Below are positions 11,349 to 20,494 of a stretch of 64,000 nt of DNA, one piece after another. The DNA is from Rhodospirillaceae bacterium (GTDB lineage Bacteria; Pseudomonadota; Alphaproteobacteria; UBA8366), in NCBI GenBank assembly GCA_002724395.1, contig PBOR01000030.1, forward strand, positions 65,043 to 129,042, in the 5' to 3' direction. Both the position numbers and the translations under genes were made by a program. The notes beneath the pieces were generated by a model. That model was not told the origin of the DNA. It saw only the letters and a list, made by a program, of their open reading frames with translations, and made no database searches. Position 1 is the first letter of the stretch. The number at the start of each line of letters is the position of its first letter.

Positions 11349-11364
11349 GCGGCATACATGCCGC
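11349..11364. promoter_or_regulatory. Inverted repeat GCGGCA-TACA-TGCCGC upstream of degP (operator or hairpin candidate)
   Basis: Perfect 6-bp arms (TACA spacer), 44 bp upstream of the degP ATG. Confidence 0.35.
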
Positions 11365-11407
11365 GGAGCAGCAGTAAATTTAGGTGTGATGCCAAACGAC
11401 ATTAAGG

Positions 11408-12910
11408 ATGGAGGTTCTAATGGACCAATCAGTGAAAAGACGAGCCACAAGTAAACCCATTCGCAACTTACAGTGGTTGGTTGCGTTACCATTGATGGCC
11501 GTATTGTTCATTCATGCTGGGCCGGTATCTGCACGTTCCGCGCCGGATAGTTTTGCTGATCTAGTAGAGAAACTTTTGCCCGCGGTGGTCAACATCTCAA
11601 CTAGTCAGAAGGTATCGCGCAAAGGCGGTCATGGTTTTCCCGATTTCGATTTACCACCAGGCTCACCATTTAAAGATTTTTTCGATCAGTTCAAGAAACA
11701 CCGTAAAGACCAACCAGAACCTAGCGAAAAAGCGACGTCGTTGGGATCTGGTTTTATTATCGATAAATCTGGCCTAATTGTGACAAATAACCATGTGATC
11801 GACGGTGCTGATCAAATCACAGTGGTATTGAAAGATTCGACGCGTTTAGAGGCTACAGTACTAGGTAAAGATGAGAAGACGGATTTGGCTTTGTTGAAGG
11901 TGACTTCAAAGAAGCCGCTGCCATTCTTAAAGTGGGGTGAATCTAAAAAAGTGCGTGTTGGTGACTGGGTACTGGCAATTGGTAATCCGCTCGGACTGGG
12001 TGGTTCGGTCACTGCGGGCATTGTTTCGGCCCGCGGTCGTGATATTCGTTCTGGGCCATATGACGATTTCATCCAGACAGATGCTCCCATTAATCGAGGT
12101 AATTCCGGTGGGCCGTTGTTTGATATGCAAGGCCGTGTCATTGGTATTAACACCGCTATTCTGTCTCCCAACGGCGGCAGTATCGGGATTGGGTTTTCTA
12201 TACCCTCGCAATTGGCGAAGGGTGTTATTGGACAGTTGCAAAAGTTCGGTGTCACTAAGCGTGGTTGGCTCGGTGTACAAATCCAAACCGTTTCCAAGGA
12301 TATTGCAGATAGTCTTGGTCTGGATGAGGCCTATGGGGCGCTTGTCGCGGGGATCGTGAAAGATAGCCCGGCGGCGAGAGCGGGATTTAAGAGTGGCGAT
12401 GTGATATTACAATTTGATGGTAAGAAAGTTACTGAGTCCCGTCGTTTGCCACGCATGGTAGCGGAAACCGACGTAGGTAAAAAGGTACGGGTAGATATTT
12501 GGCGGGCTAAGAAAAACAGAAAGCTCTGGGTAAAGCTGGGAGAACTTGAAAAGGTCGATCAGGTGGCACTCGGAGATGGCAAAAGAGCGCCCAAAAGTAC
12601 CGCACAGAATTTTGATGAGCTTGGTCTCAGTCTGGCAACCATAAGTAATGATTTAGAAAAGCGCTTTAAGCTGGCGGACGATGTCGAGGGCGTTTTGGTA
12701 ATAGATACTAAATCGGACGGCGTGGCTGCAGAAAAGGGTCTTCGACCTGGAACGGTGATCGTTGAGGTTAATCAGGTAAAGGTAAAAACTCCCCGCGATT
12801 TTTCCGAGGCGCTTAAGAGAGCTCGAAAAGCAAATCAAAAATCAGTTTTGTTGCTTATTAATGAAGGTGGCGAGGTACGCTTCATTGGCCTAAAATTAGT
12901 TAAAGGGTGA
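11408..12910 (+). CDS. degP: Do family serine endopeptidase (DegP/HtrA) with two PDZ domains
   Basis: 500 aa; TNNHVIDGADQITV, DEKTDLALLKV, TDAPINRGNSGGPLFD catalytic Ser motif, two PDZ-like regions. Confidence 0.94.
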   Translation: MEVLMDQSVKRRATSKPIRNLQWLVALPLMAVLFIHAGPVSARSAPDSFADLVEKLLPAVVNISTSQKVSRKGGHGFPDFDLPPGSPFKDFFDQFKKHRKDQPEPSEKATSLGSGFIIDKSGLIVTNNHVIDGADQITVVLKDSTRLEATVLGKDEKTDLALLKVTSKKPLPFLKWGESKKVRVGDWVLAIGNPLGLGGSVTAGIVSARGRDIRSGPYDDFIQTDAPINRGNSGGPLFDMQGRVIGINTAILSPNGGSIGIGFSIPSQLAKGVIGQLQKFGVTKRGWLGVQIQTVSKDIADSLGLDEAYGALVAGIVKDSPAARAGFKSGDVILQFDGKKVTESRRLPRMVAETDVGKKVRVDIWRAKKNRKLWVKLGELEKVDQVALGDGKRAPKSTAQNFDELGLSLATISNDLEKRFKLADDVEGVLVIDTKSDGVAAEKGLRPGTVIVEVNQVKVKTPRDFSEALKRARKANQKSVLLLINEGGEVRFIGLKLVKG

Positions 12911-13010
12911 GTGCGCAAAAATTTCTGAAACCGAAGGCGGCGTCGAATATTCGGAGTTGCTATTTATTACCTTTCCCACCTGACTAGAAATTTTCGGCGC
13001 TTCAAGCATA

Positions 13011-13985
13011 ATGCTTGAGATTCAGAAAGAAGAATTGGGGGGTATGGAAGTGGTTTCAACCAAATCATCGACACGCCTAAAACAACTCATACACCGTAAA
13101 GATAAGGTCTTAGTTGTGCTACATCCTCCGTCGGCCGCCCATGCGCGCGTGATGGAGGAAGCAGGCTGCGAGGCAGGCTTTGTAGGCACCGGTGGAGTTG
13201 TTGGCGCTTATACGGGCATGGATGATGTTGGCCAGGCGAGCATGATGGAATGTATTCAAATTGCCGGATGGATAGCTGAAAGCGTCAAATTCCCTATTAT
13301 TCTGGACGGCGATACGGGGCATGGTGGGATCATGGCGGTTCGGCGTCTAATCCGCGAGTGTATACGTCATGGGATTGCTGGTATTCGCATTGACGATCAA
13401 CCCATAGAAGGTAAACGGAAAACGCAAAGCGACGGTGTCGAAGTGGTATCCATTGATCAGGCGGTGGCGCGTTATCGGGCTGCAGTGGATATGAAAAACG
13501 AGTTGGATCCAGATTTTATTATTCAGGCACAATGCTACGCCCGCGACGCGGCTAATAGCGACCTTGAAGATTGTATCAAACGTTTGCAGGCCTATGAGCA
13601 GGAAGCGGGCGTGGATTGGGTGCAGATAGAATCACCTCATTCGAAAGAAGAGATCGCGCAAGCCCGTGCAGCGGTCAAAGGACCGCTTTCATTTATGAAG
13701 GGTAAGCTGAAGCAATTTTTGACTCTTGAGGAACACCTGGAACTGGGCTGTAATATTGCTTGGTTTCCGGGCTTCACCCATCATGTTACCTGGGCAGCGC
13801 TTTATGATTTCATGCTCGATTTTAACGAGCGCGGTATGACCGCGTGGGATGAATTTCAGGCGTCTCGCAAGGACAAACCTTATCCAATTCCGAAAGTGGG
13901 CCCGGAAGGAGAGGGGCAGGCGAAACAGATGGAGCTTGAGCAGAAATATTTCAGCGCGGAAATGTTGAGAAAATATAGAGCCTAA
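13011..13985 (+). CDS. Isocitrate lyase/PEP mutase superfamily protein of unknown specificity
   Basis: 324 aa; AHARVMEEAGCEAGFVG, ILDGDTGHGGIMAVRRLIRE, GIAGIRIDDQPIEGKRKTQ. Family clear; canonical KKCGH lyase motif not present. Confidence 0.82.
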   Translation: MLEIQKEELGGMEVVSTKSSTRLKQLIHRKDKVLVVLHPPSAAHARVMEEAGCEAGFVGTGGVVGAYTGMDDVGQASMMECIQIAGWIAESVKFPIILDGDTGHGGIMAVRRLIRECIRHGIAGIRIDDQPIEGKRKTQSDGVEVVSIDQAVARYRAAVDMKNELDPDFIIQAQCYARDAANSDLEDCIKRLQAYEQEAGVDWVQIESPHSKEEIAQARAAVKGPLSFMKGKLKQFLTLEEHLELGCNIAWFPGFTHHVTWAALYDFMLDFNERGMTAWDEFQASRKDKPYPIPKVGPEGEGQAKQMELEQKYFSAEMLRKYRA

Positions 13986-14007
13986 ACGTAAAAACGAGGA
14001 AACAAAT

Positions 14008-15165
14008 ATGGCACGTGGTAATTTGAAAATTTTTGATTCCGATACCCATGTTGGGCCTTATGTGAACGTATTGGAACCTTATATGAGTGAGCGCGACAGG
14101 AGAGTGCTAGCAGAAGAGTGGGGGGAGTTTAAGTCGACTGGAGCGCGAACTGACAATACTACTTTTACGCGTGGCGCGAGGAAGTACCTTCGTCGTTTGG
14201 GAGAAGCCGAAGCGGATACATCGAAAAAGGGTTATATGGCTGGGTTTATAGGTGCTCAGAAAAAGAGCCCGTCTTCGCAAGTGGACAACGACCCTCACGA
14301 ACGCATTAAAGACATGGATTTGGAGGGGGTTGACGTAAACCTGACATTACCTTCGGGTTGGTTTGGCACTTTTATCGGTCATGACGACGTGGAGCTTGAA
14401 ACCGGTATGATCAGTGCTTACCACCAGTGGATGGAGGATTATTGCGGAGTATATCCAAAGCGTATTGGCGGTGTAATTTTGTGCACGAGCCGAGACATCG
14501 AGTTCAGTGTGGCACAAATAAAAAAATGGGGTAAATCTGGTTGGGCGTGGGGTATTCTTGTCTATACGCCACCGAAAGTGCCACTAGATCATCCTGACAT
14601 TGAGCCGATTTGGAAGGCTGCCGCAGATCATGATCTGGCGATTACATTGCACACATTTACGGTAATGCCACCCTATGCCCCCGGTGGAACGGATAACTGG
14701 GAAAATCTCTTCCTCCAGCGCTCGGCATCGCATCCCTGGTGCGGAATGCGGAATGTTGCCTGTGTCGTTGGATCCGGCATTATGGATCGGTATTCGGATA
14801 TCCGTGTGGGCTGTTTGGAGGCGGGCCACAGCTGGCTGCCGTTTTGGATGGCGCGCATTGATGAGCACGCGCGCACCATTCCATCTGCCTTACCCGAGGA
14901 TTTAAAGATGTTGCCTAGCGAGTACATTAAAAGTGGTCGCTTTTTTCAAAGCATCGAAATTCCTGAAGGTGGCGAGTTAACCAATATGATTATCGATTTT
15001 CTCGGTGAAGATATTTTGATGTATGCCTCGGATTATCCGCACGGGGAGAGCCATTTTCCTGAATCGGTTGATTTGGTCATGGATTGGACAATGTCCGATG
15101 AGCGTCGTTCAAAGCTCATGTGGGAGAATGCTTGCAAACTTTATGCGCGCGCCGACGTGACTTAG
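14008..15165 (+). CDS. Amidohydrolase family metal-dependent hydrolase (amidohydro_2-like)
   Basis: 385 aa; IFDSDTHVGP N-terminus, LGEDILMYASDYPHGESHFPESV C-terminal metal motif. Confidence 0.82.
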   Translation: MARGNLKIFDSDTHVGPYVNVLEPYMSERDRRVLAEEWGEFKSTGARTDNTTFTRGARKYLRRLGEAEADTSKKGYMAGFIGAQKKSPSSQVDNDPHERIKDMDLEGVDVNLTLPSGWFGTFIGHDDVELETGMISAYHQWMEDYCGVYPKRIGGVILCTSRDIEFSVAQIKKWGKSGWAWGILVYTPPKVPLDHPDIEPIWKAAADHDLAITLHTFTVMPPYAPGGTDNWENLFLQRSASHPWCGMRNVACVVGSGIMDRYSDIRVGCLEAGHSWLPFWMARIDEHARTIPSALPEDLKMLPSEYIKSGRFFQSIEIPEGGELTNMIIDFLGEDILMYASDYPHGESHFPESVDLVMDWTMSDERRSKLMWENACKLYARADVT

Positions 15166-15185
15166 AGGAGAGTTGGGGAAAGTAT

Positions 15186-16361
15186 ATGCCAAAGATTGAT
15201 CGCGTCGAAATTAGGGTTACGGACTATACCTCCCGTCTGAAACGAACGACCATGCACGGCGACTACGATACGGGTGCATCGGGCACATTACTTGGTAAAC
15301 CATGTCTGCTTCGTATCTTTGCCGATGGTATTACCGGATACGCTCAAGTTCGCCCGACGACGCCGGGCCACTCAATGCCAGATACTTGGAAAAGTGTCTC
15401 CGGTGCTTTTGAGGAGATTATCGGGCCTATGCTGATTGGGCGTGATATTTTTGATATCAACGCGATATTCGCGGAATTCGATATGTTTCTTCCCTACAAT
15501 CCTGTAGTTCGCACGATGCTAGATTTTGCGCTTCATGATGCCCAAGGTAAGGCTACTAACCAGCCTGTTCATAATCTGCTCGGCGGTCTTTCCCAGGAGT
15601 TATTGCCACTAGAATGGTCGATCAGCATGTATGACGACCCACAACAGAGTATCAATGATGCCCTCCGCGGTAAGCAGGAATTTGGTATTAATGTGGCCTG
15701 CCTCAAAGCGGGTTCGCCTAAGGGCTGGCGCCATGATGTCATGTGCTTCGAGAAGCTTCGTGAGAGCTGTGGGCCCGAAATGGAGCTTGGTATGGATCCC
15801 AATACCGCCTGGAGTGTGCCCGATACGGTTTTAGCCTTGGAGGCCTGCCGCGATGCGCGTCTTGATTATATCGAACAGCCGATTGAACGACGCGATCATG
15901 CAGGGCTAGCTCATATTCGGCGTAGTGCGCGCGGCACAAAGGTAATGGCTGATGAAGCAGTGATGAGCGTACAAGATGCTTACGATTTAGCAAAGGCGGA
16001 AGCCTGCGACGTATTCTGCGTCAAGCTCTATCGTATGGGAGGATTGAAGATAGCGCAAAAAATTGCCGGCATTGCGGAAGGTGCTAATATTCTCATTAAT
16101 ATCGGTGGGCTTGCCGTGATGTCGCAGTTGGAGGCTGCAGCCGCAGCACATTTCTACGCTAGTCTGCCCGCACGCCGTTGCATGCCGGCGGGTGAATTTA
16201 TTTTTGGGCTTGGTGTATCCGGCGAGGACCCGCTGGTCCCCGAACCTGACTTTAAAATTGAGAATGGCCATGTAAGGCCGCCTGCGGGTCCTGGGCTTGG
16301 GATCAATATCGACGAAAAAGCTCTAGAGAAATACACACTCTATAAGGAGGTAATTTCATGA
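15186..16361 (+). CDS. Mandelate racemase/muconate lactonizing enzyme family (enolase superfamily) protein
   Basis: Start MPKIDRVEIRVTDYTSR (15186). MDPNTAW, YIEQPIE, VMADEAV, VFCVKLYRMGG, PAGPGLGINIDE. Confidence 0.85.
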   Translation: MPKIDRVEIRVTDYTSRLKRTTMHGDYDTGASGTLLGKPCLLRIFADGITGYAQVRPTTPGHSMPDTWKSVSGAFEEIIGPMLIGRDIFDINAIFAEFDMFLPYNPVVRTMLDFALHDAQGKATNQPVHNLLGGLSQELLPLEWSISMYDDPQQSINDALRGKQEFGINVACLKAGSPKGWRHDVMCFEKLRESCGPEMELGMDPNTAWSVPDTVLALEACRDARLDYIEQPIERRDHAGLAHIRRSARGTKVMADEAVMSVQDAYDLAKAEACDVFCVKLYRMGGLKIAQKIAGIAEGANILINIGGLAVMSQLEAAAAAHFYASLPARRCMPAGEFIFGLGVSGEDPLVPEPDFKIENGHVRPPAGPGLGINIDEKALEKYTLYKEVIS

Positions 16362-17788
16362 ACGCTCAAGTCGCAGAACTCGATAACGCTCCCGCGGACG
16401 TCGCGCCGGTCACGCGCATTGTTGCGGAATGGGTTGCCAATCTAAAATTAGAGGATATCCCTGAAGCCTCACTCAAGCATGCTCGGCGTGCATTATTGGA
16501 TAGCCTCGGCTGTGGTATTTACGGTAGCGAACAGGAATGGTGCCAGTTGGCAACCATTGTGGCGGAGGAAAACTCCTTCGGCGGTCCTTGTGCGGTCTGG
16601 GGTGCCGGCAAACGTGTTGGTCCGGCGGATGCGGCTATGGTTAACGGCACTGGCATACATGGTTTTGAGATCGATGATCTTCATGTAGAATCGATGCTAC
16701 ATCCTGGTGCGGTTATATTGCCTGCGGTCATAGCGCTCGCGGAAGCGCGCAATCTCTCGGGCAAAGATATTTTGCGGGGACTGGTGGTCGGTTACGAGAT
16801 AGGCATCCGTACGGCGATTTGTTCCAGTATCGAACATAAACTCAAAGGCTATCATATGACGCCCACTAACGGCACGATTGGAGCTGCCGCAGCGGCAGCC
16901 GCCACTTTGGGTCTTAATGTCGAGAAGACCAACGACGCCATCGGTATTTCAGTTAGTTTTGCGTCCGGCCTCTATTCTGCGCGAAAAGGCGCAATGACTA
17001 AACGCCTTCATGGTGGTCTGGCGGCCCGGAACGGCGTTCTGGCGGGTTTGCTGGCAGAGAAAGGCTTTACTGGCGCTAAGGATGGATTGGAAGTCGATTT
17101 CGGCGGTTATTTCTCAACCTTGGGCGAAAATTCTGATCTTTCAATCATGACCGACGACCTGGGCTCGCGCTGGCATATCGATGATATTGGCTTTAAGGCT
17201 TATGCATCTTGCGGTAGCACGCACACTACGGTGGATTGCGTGAAGAAACTGATGGATGAGGGACTTAGTGCTGATAATTTGGAAAGTCTTACGGTGCGTA
17301 TCTCGAAGGCGGGCTTTACTAACGTGGGGTGGAAATACGAGCCAGTTGGCATTGTAGGCATGCAAATGAACGGCCGTTTTGTCGCCGCGACGCAATTACT
17401 GAAGGGTGAAGTTTTCGTAAATCAGTTCTCCGTCGATCGAATGGAAGATCCTGATACACTCGAGCTTATCAAGAAAATAGATATTGTTCATGACCCAGAA
17501 ATTGATGCTCTGGGACTTGCAAAACGCCACACCGTCGTGGTTACAGCTAAGGATACTAGTGGGAAGGAGTATGAAACTACGCGCGAACAGCGAAAAGGTA
17601 GTGCGCAATTCCCGCTGAGTGACGCGGAGTTGGAATCCAAATTTCGCCGGACCGCGGGCGTTGTTATTCCGGAAAAGACTGCGGATAGAATTGTCGAATT
17701 GGCAGGCTCTATCGAAACGGCAGAGACAACGGAGGAATTGAGTAGTTTGTTGTTGGGTCAGGCGCAAATACCGCTTGCTCGGCTTTAG
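16358..17788 (+). CDS. MmgE/PrpD family protein
   Basis: 476 aa; ARRALLDSLGCGIYG, AAMVNGTGIHGFEIDDLH, HPGAVILPAVIALAE, KRLHGGLAARNGVLAGLLAEKGFTG. ATGA overlap with the preceding gene. Confidence 0.9.
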   Translation: MNAQVAELDNAPADVAPVTRIVAEWVANLKLEDIPEASLKHARRALLDSLGCGIYGSEQEWCQLATIVAEENSFGGPCAVWGAGKRVGPADAAMVNGTGIHGFEIDDLHVESMLHPGAVILPAVIALAEARNLSGKDILRGLVVGYEIGIRTAICSSIEHKLKGYHMTPTNGTIGAAAAAAATLGLNVEKTNDAIGISVSFASGLYSARKGAMTKRLHGGLAARNGVLAGLLAEKGFTGAKDGLEVDFGGYFSTLGENSDLSIMTDDLGSRWHIDDIGFKAYASCGSTHTTVDCVKKLMDEGLSADNLESLTVRISKAGFTNVGWKYEPVGIVGMQMNGRFVAATQLLKGEVFVNQFSVDRMEDPDTLELIKKIDIVHDPEIDALGLAKRHTVVVTAKDTSGKEYETTREQRKGSAQFPLSDAELESKFRRTAGVVIPEKTADRIVELAGSIETAETTEELSSLLLGQAQIPLARL

Positions 17789-17839
17789 AATCGCATTAGA
17801 TTATCGTCTTTTTAACGCGATTGTTCCGAGGAATCTCTC

Positions 17840-19066
17840 ATGGTTCAGGCTGAAACAACCGCGCCGCTAACGCGACGCGAGCAGGGCGTTGTTGCGCTCA
17901 TTAGCACTGGTCACGGCATAACCCATTATTTGCACTCTATTGTGCTAGTGGTGAGCCCACTTATAAAAGAAAAGTTCAATCTCTCTTATACGGAACTTGG
18001 ACTTTTTTTCACTATTTACACGTCAGGCAATTTCCTTGCAGCTTTAGTCGGCGGCCCATTTGCTGACCTAACCGGCCGACGACAATTACTGCAAGTGGTT
18101 TCGATGGCAGTCTTATCGTTAGCCATTCCGTTGCTCGGGTTTGTGGAGGAGTATGCCACGCTTCTAGCGCTGGGCGTCTTCATTGCATTTTCTAATCAAC
18201 TTTGGCATCCGGCTGCTATTCCCTATTTGGCGACCCGGTTTAACTCGCACCGTGGGTATGTCATGTCGATCCACGGAATGTGTTCCAATATGGGTGACGT
18301 ATTAGTCCCTTTGATTGTACCTGCTATGTTGACCGGTAATTATATGGTTGCGCAGCTAGACCCTATGTCGTGGCGCAGCGTCATGATCGTCAATGCGACC
18401 CCCGGCTTTCTGATTTTGCCGCCTTTGGTCCTCATGGCATTGCGGGAGAAGGTTTTAAAGGCAGGCGGCGAAAGGCTCAATCTGAAGAGCTATTTTGCTG
18501 GCATCGTCGAGCAGGCTAAAAATCGCGTGGTAATGGGGGTCGGGCTTATTGCTGGTCTAAGGACTACGGCGCAGTCGGGTTCGCGTAATTTCTTACCGGT
18601 TTATTTGGTTGATCAATTTGACTGGACCTTGACCCAGGCTGGTTTCGCGTTGTTGCTGCTTAATTTGGGTGGCTCAGTTGCGGCTGTTCCAGCGGGTATG
18701 GCATCGGATAAATTTGGCAGGCGCAGAGTTATGTTAGTCGCCATCACTGCGGCGACGCTGTTCATCCTTATGCTTCCGCTGTTACAGGATGAATTCATGA
18801 TCGTGATGGGAATTTGTTTGGTTGGCTTCTCTATATATGCAACCCGACCGGTATTGCTAAGTTGGATGATGGATTCGGTGTCCAGTAATTTTCGTGGCAC
18901 CGCGACAAGCTTAATGTTTGCCACTCAATCGGTGTTTTCGATCCCAAACATGGCGATTACCGGTATCATCGCCGATACGTTTGGTGTTGCAACAATCTTT
19001 TATTGGTTCGCTTTGATGCTACTGATAGCTAACGCGGTTATCTTCTTTCTGCCAAAGGATGACTGA
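17840..19066 (+). CDS. MFS transporter (FSR-like), array copy 1
   Basis: 408 aa; GHGITHYLHSIVLVVSPLIKEKFNLSYTELG, DLTGRR, WHPAAIPYLA, ATRPVLLSWMMD. Confidence 0.9.
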   Translation: MVQAETTAPLTRREQGVVALISTGHGITHYLHSIVLVVSPLIKEKFNLSYTELGLFFTIYTSGNFLAALVGGPFADLTGRRQLLQVVSMAVLSLAIPLLGFVEEYATLLALGVFIAFSNQLWHPAAIPYLATRFNSHRGYVMSIHGMCSNMGDVLVPLIVPAMLTGNYMVAQLDPMSWRSVMIVNATPGFLILPPLVLMALREKVLKAGGERLNLKSYFAGIVEQAKNRVVMGVGLIAGLRTTAQSGSRNFLPVYLVDQFDWTLTQAGFALLLLNLGGSVAAVPAGMASDKFGRRRVMLVAITAATLFILMLPLLQDEFMIVMGICLVGFSIYATRPVLLSWMMDSVSSNFRGTATSLMFATQSVFSIPNMAITGIIADTFGVATIFYWFALMLLIANAVIFFLPKDD

Positions 19067-19071
19067 GGCCG

Positions 19072-19170
19072 GTGACAGCTACGTTGTATGTCATCTTCGG
19101 TCTCATGCTAACCGCTGCCACCTTCTTTTGGTTCATCCCCTACACAAGTAGGGGAGGCGACAAAACTTAG
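19072..19170 (+). CDS. Putative 32-aa single-pass membrane microprotein
   Basis: GTG start 5 nt after copy 1 stop; reads MTATLYVIFGLMLTAATFFWFIPYTSRGGDKT*; one hydrophobic helix then a charged tail. Below the ORF track cut-off. Confidence 0.4.
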   Translation: MTATLYVIFGLMLTAATFFWFIPYTSRGGDKT

Positions 19171-19192
19171 GGAATAGGGTAGTCAGGTATTT

Positions 19193-20413
19193 ATGTCCAA
19201 TATCGTAAATGCCTTTAAACTTCCGAATCCGGGCCCAGCTTTATGTCTGATGGCGGGTCATGGGGCAACCCATTGGATGATTGGGGTGTTTTATGTGTTG
19301 CTTCCGTTTGTCCGGGAGGATTACGGTTTTAGCTATACGCAAATTGGGTTTTTGTTGGCTGCTTTTGAGGCAGGCGTACTCGTGTGCAGTCTGGCGAGTG
19401 GGCCGGTAGTGGATATGACTGGGCGTAGGGTAATTTTTCAGGTGTTGGCGCTGGTGGTGGGCGGCTTGGCGATGTTGGCCCTTGCGGTAGCTCCCGATAT
19501 TTTCTTTTTCTGCGTGATGGCAGCGTTGGTGGGCGGGGCGACCCAATTTTGGCACGCACCAGCGACGGCCTTTCTGTCGTTCTATTATACTACGAACTGG
19601 GGCTATGTGGTTGGTATTCACGGTATGGGTGCTAATATAGGTGAAGCTATTGGCCCGCTTATCGCCGGTGTTGTGATTACAACTTTTGGCTGGCAAATGG
19701 GCGCTTTGGTCCCTGCAGTTGCGTCGATTGTGGCAGCCATTGCGTTGTTTGTTTTGTTGTTACCCAAGGACACCCCGGGCGATGGGGAAAAAGCCAAGGG
19801 TCTTACTCTCGGCCAATATTTCGATGGCTTCGCGGGGCTGCTTAAGAATTTTGGCGTAATGATACTATGCGTCATGATGGGTTTCCGTTCGACAGCGCAG
19901 TTATTAGTCCGCACCTTCGTACCGCTTTATCTGCGCGATATTATGGGTGCAAGTGCTACAATAATCAGTGCGGTTTATGCGATCATGCATGTGGGCGGAA
20001 TGATAGCGAACCCGGCGGGTGGCGTAGCGTCAGACCATTTTGGGCGCAAGCCAATCCTGGTGGTGGCGTTACTGGCTGGCACTGCGCTCATACTAGGGCT
20101 GACTCTGGTTGGTAATGAGGTTCTCTTTATCATCGGCATCGGTTTTCTTGGTTTTACGCTATACGGTACGCGGCCGGTGACGCAAAGCTGGATCCTCGAC
20201 ATGGTGCCGAAGAACTTGCATGCAACCAGCGTGGCCCTGCGCTCTTTGGTGCAATCGGTGTTTGGGCTCGCTGCTCCGCCGCTAGGCGGTATGGTGGCCG
20301 ACATGTACGGTTTGTTGCACGTTTTCTACGGTATCGCGTTATTACTGATGATTGCAAACTTACTGACATTTTTAGTACCGGAAGTCTCTAAAGATGAAAA
20401 AGCGGCTGAATAG
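19193..20413 (+). CDS. MFS transporter (FSR-like), array copy 2
   Basis: 406 aa; GHGATHWMIGVFYVLLPFVREDYGFSYTQIG, VDMTGRR, FWHAPATAFLS, GTRPVTQSWILD. Confidence 0.9.
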   Translation: MSNIVNAFKLPNPGPALCLMAGHGATHWMIGVFYVLLPFVREDYGFSYTQIGFLLAAFEAGVLVCSLASGPVVDMTGRRVIFQVLALVVGGLAMLALAVAPDIFFFCVMAALVGGATQFWHAPATAFLSFYYTTNWGYVVGIHGMGANIGEAIGPLIAGVVITTFGWQMGALVPAVASIVAAIALFVLLLPKDTPGDGEKAKGLTLGQYFDGFAGLLKNFGVMILCVMMGFRSTAQLLVRTFVPLYLRDIMGASATIISAVYAIMHVGGMIANPAGGVASDHFGRKPILVVALLAGTALILGLTLVGNEVLFIIGIGFLGFTLYGTRPVTQSWILDMVPKNLHATSVALRSLVQSVFGLAAPPLGGMVADMYGLLHVFYGIALLLMIANLLTFLVPEVSKDEKAAE

Positions 20414-20494
20414 CGCAGGCCACTCGATCGCCCTTGTTAACGAGGCGTCTCGGCTTTAAGGTAATGTTTCCTTTGCGCTGTTCAGGATAATTCT

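Noticed and set aside
11812-12297. 161-aa minus-strand ORF antisense to degP
   Set aside because: Shadow ORF over the protease domain; Pro/Ser-rich with no motif.
17788-17825. Imperfect inverted repeat AATCGC...GCGATT between MmgE/PrpD and MFS copy 1
   Set aside because: Short imperfect arms and no U-tract; weak support as a terminator.
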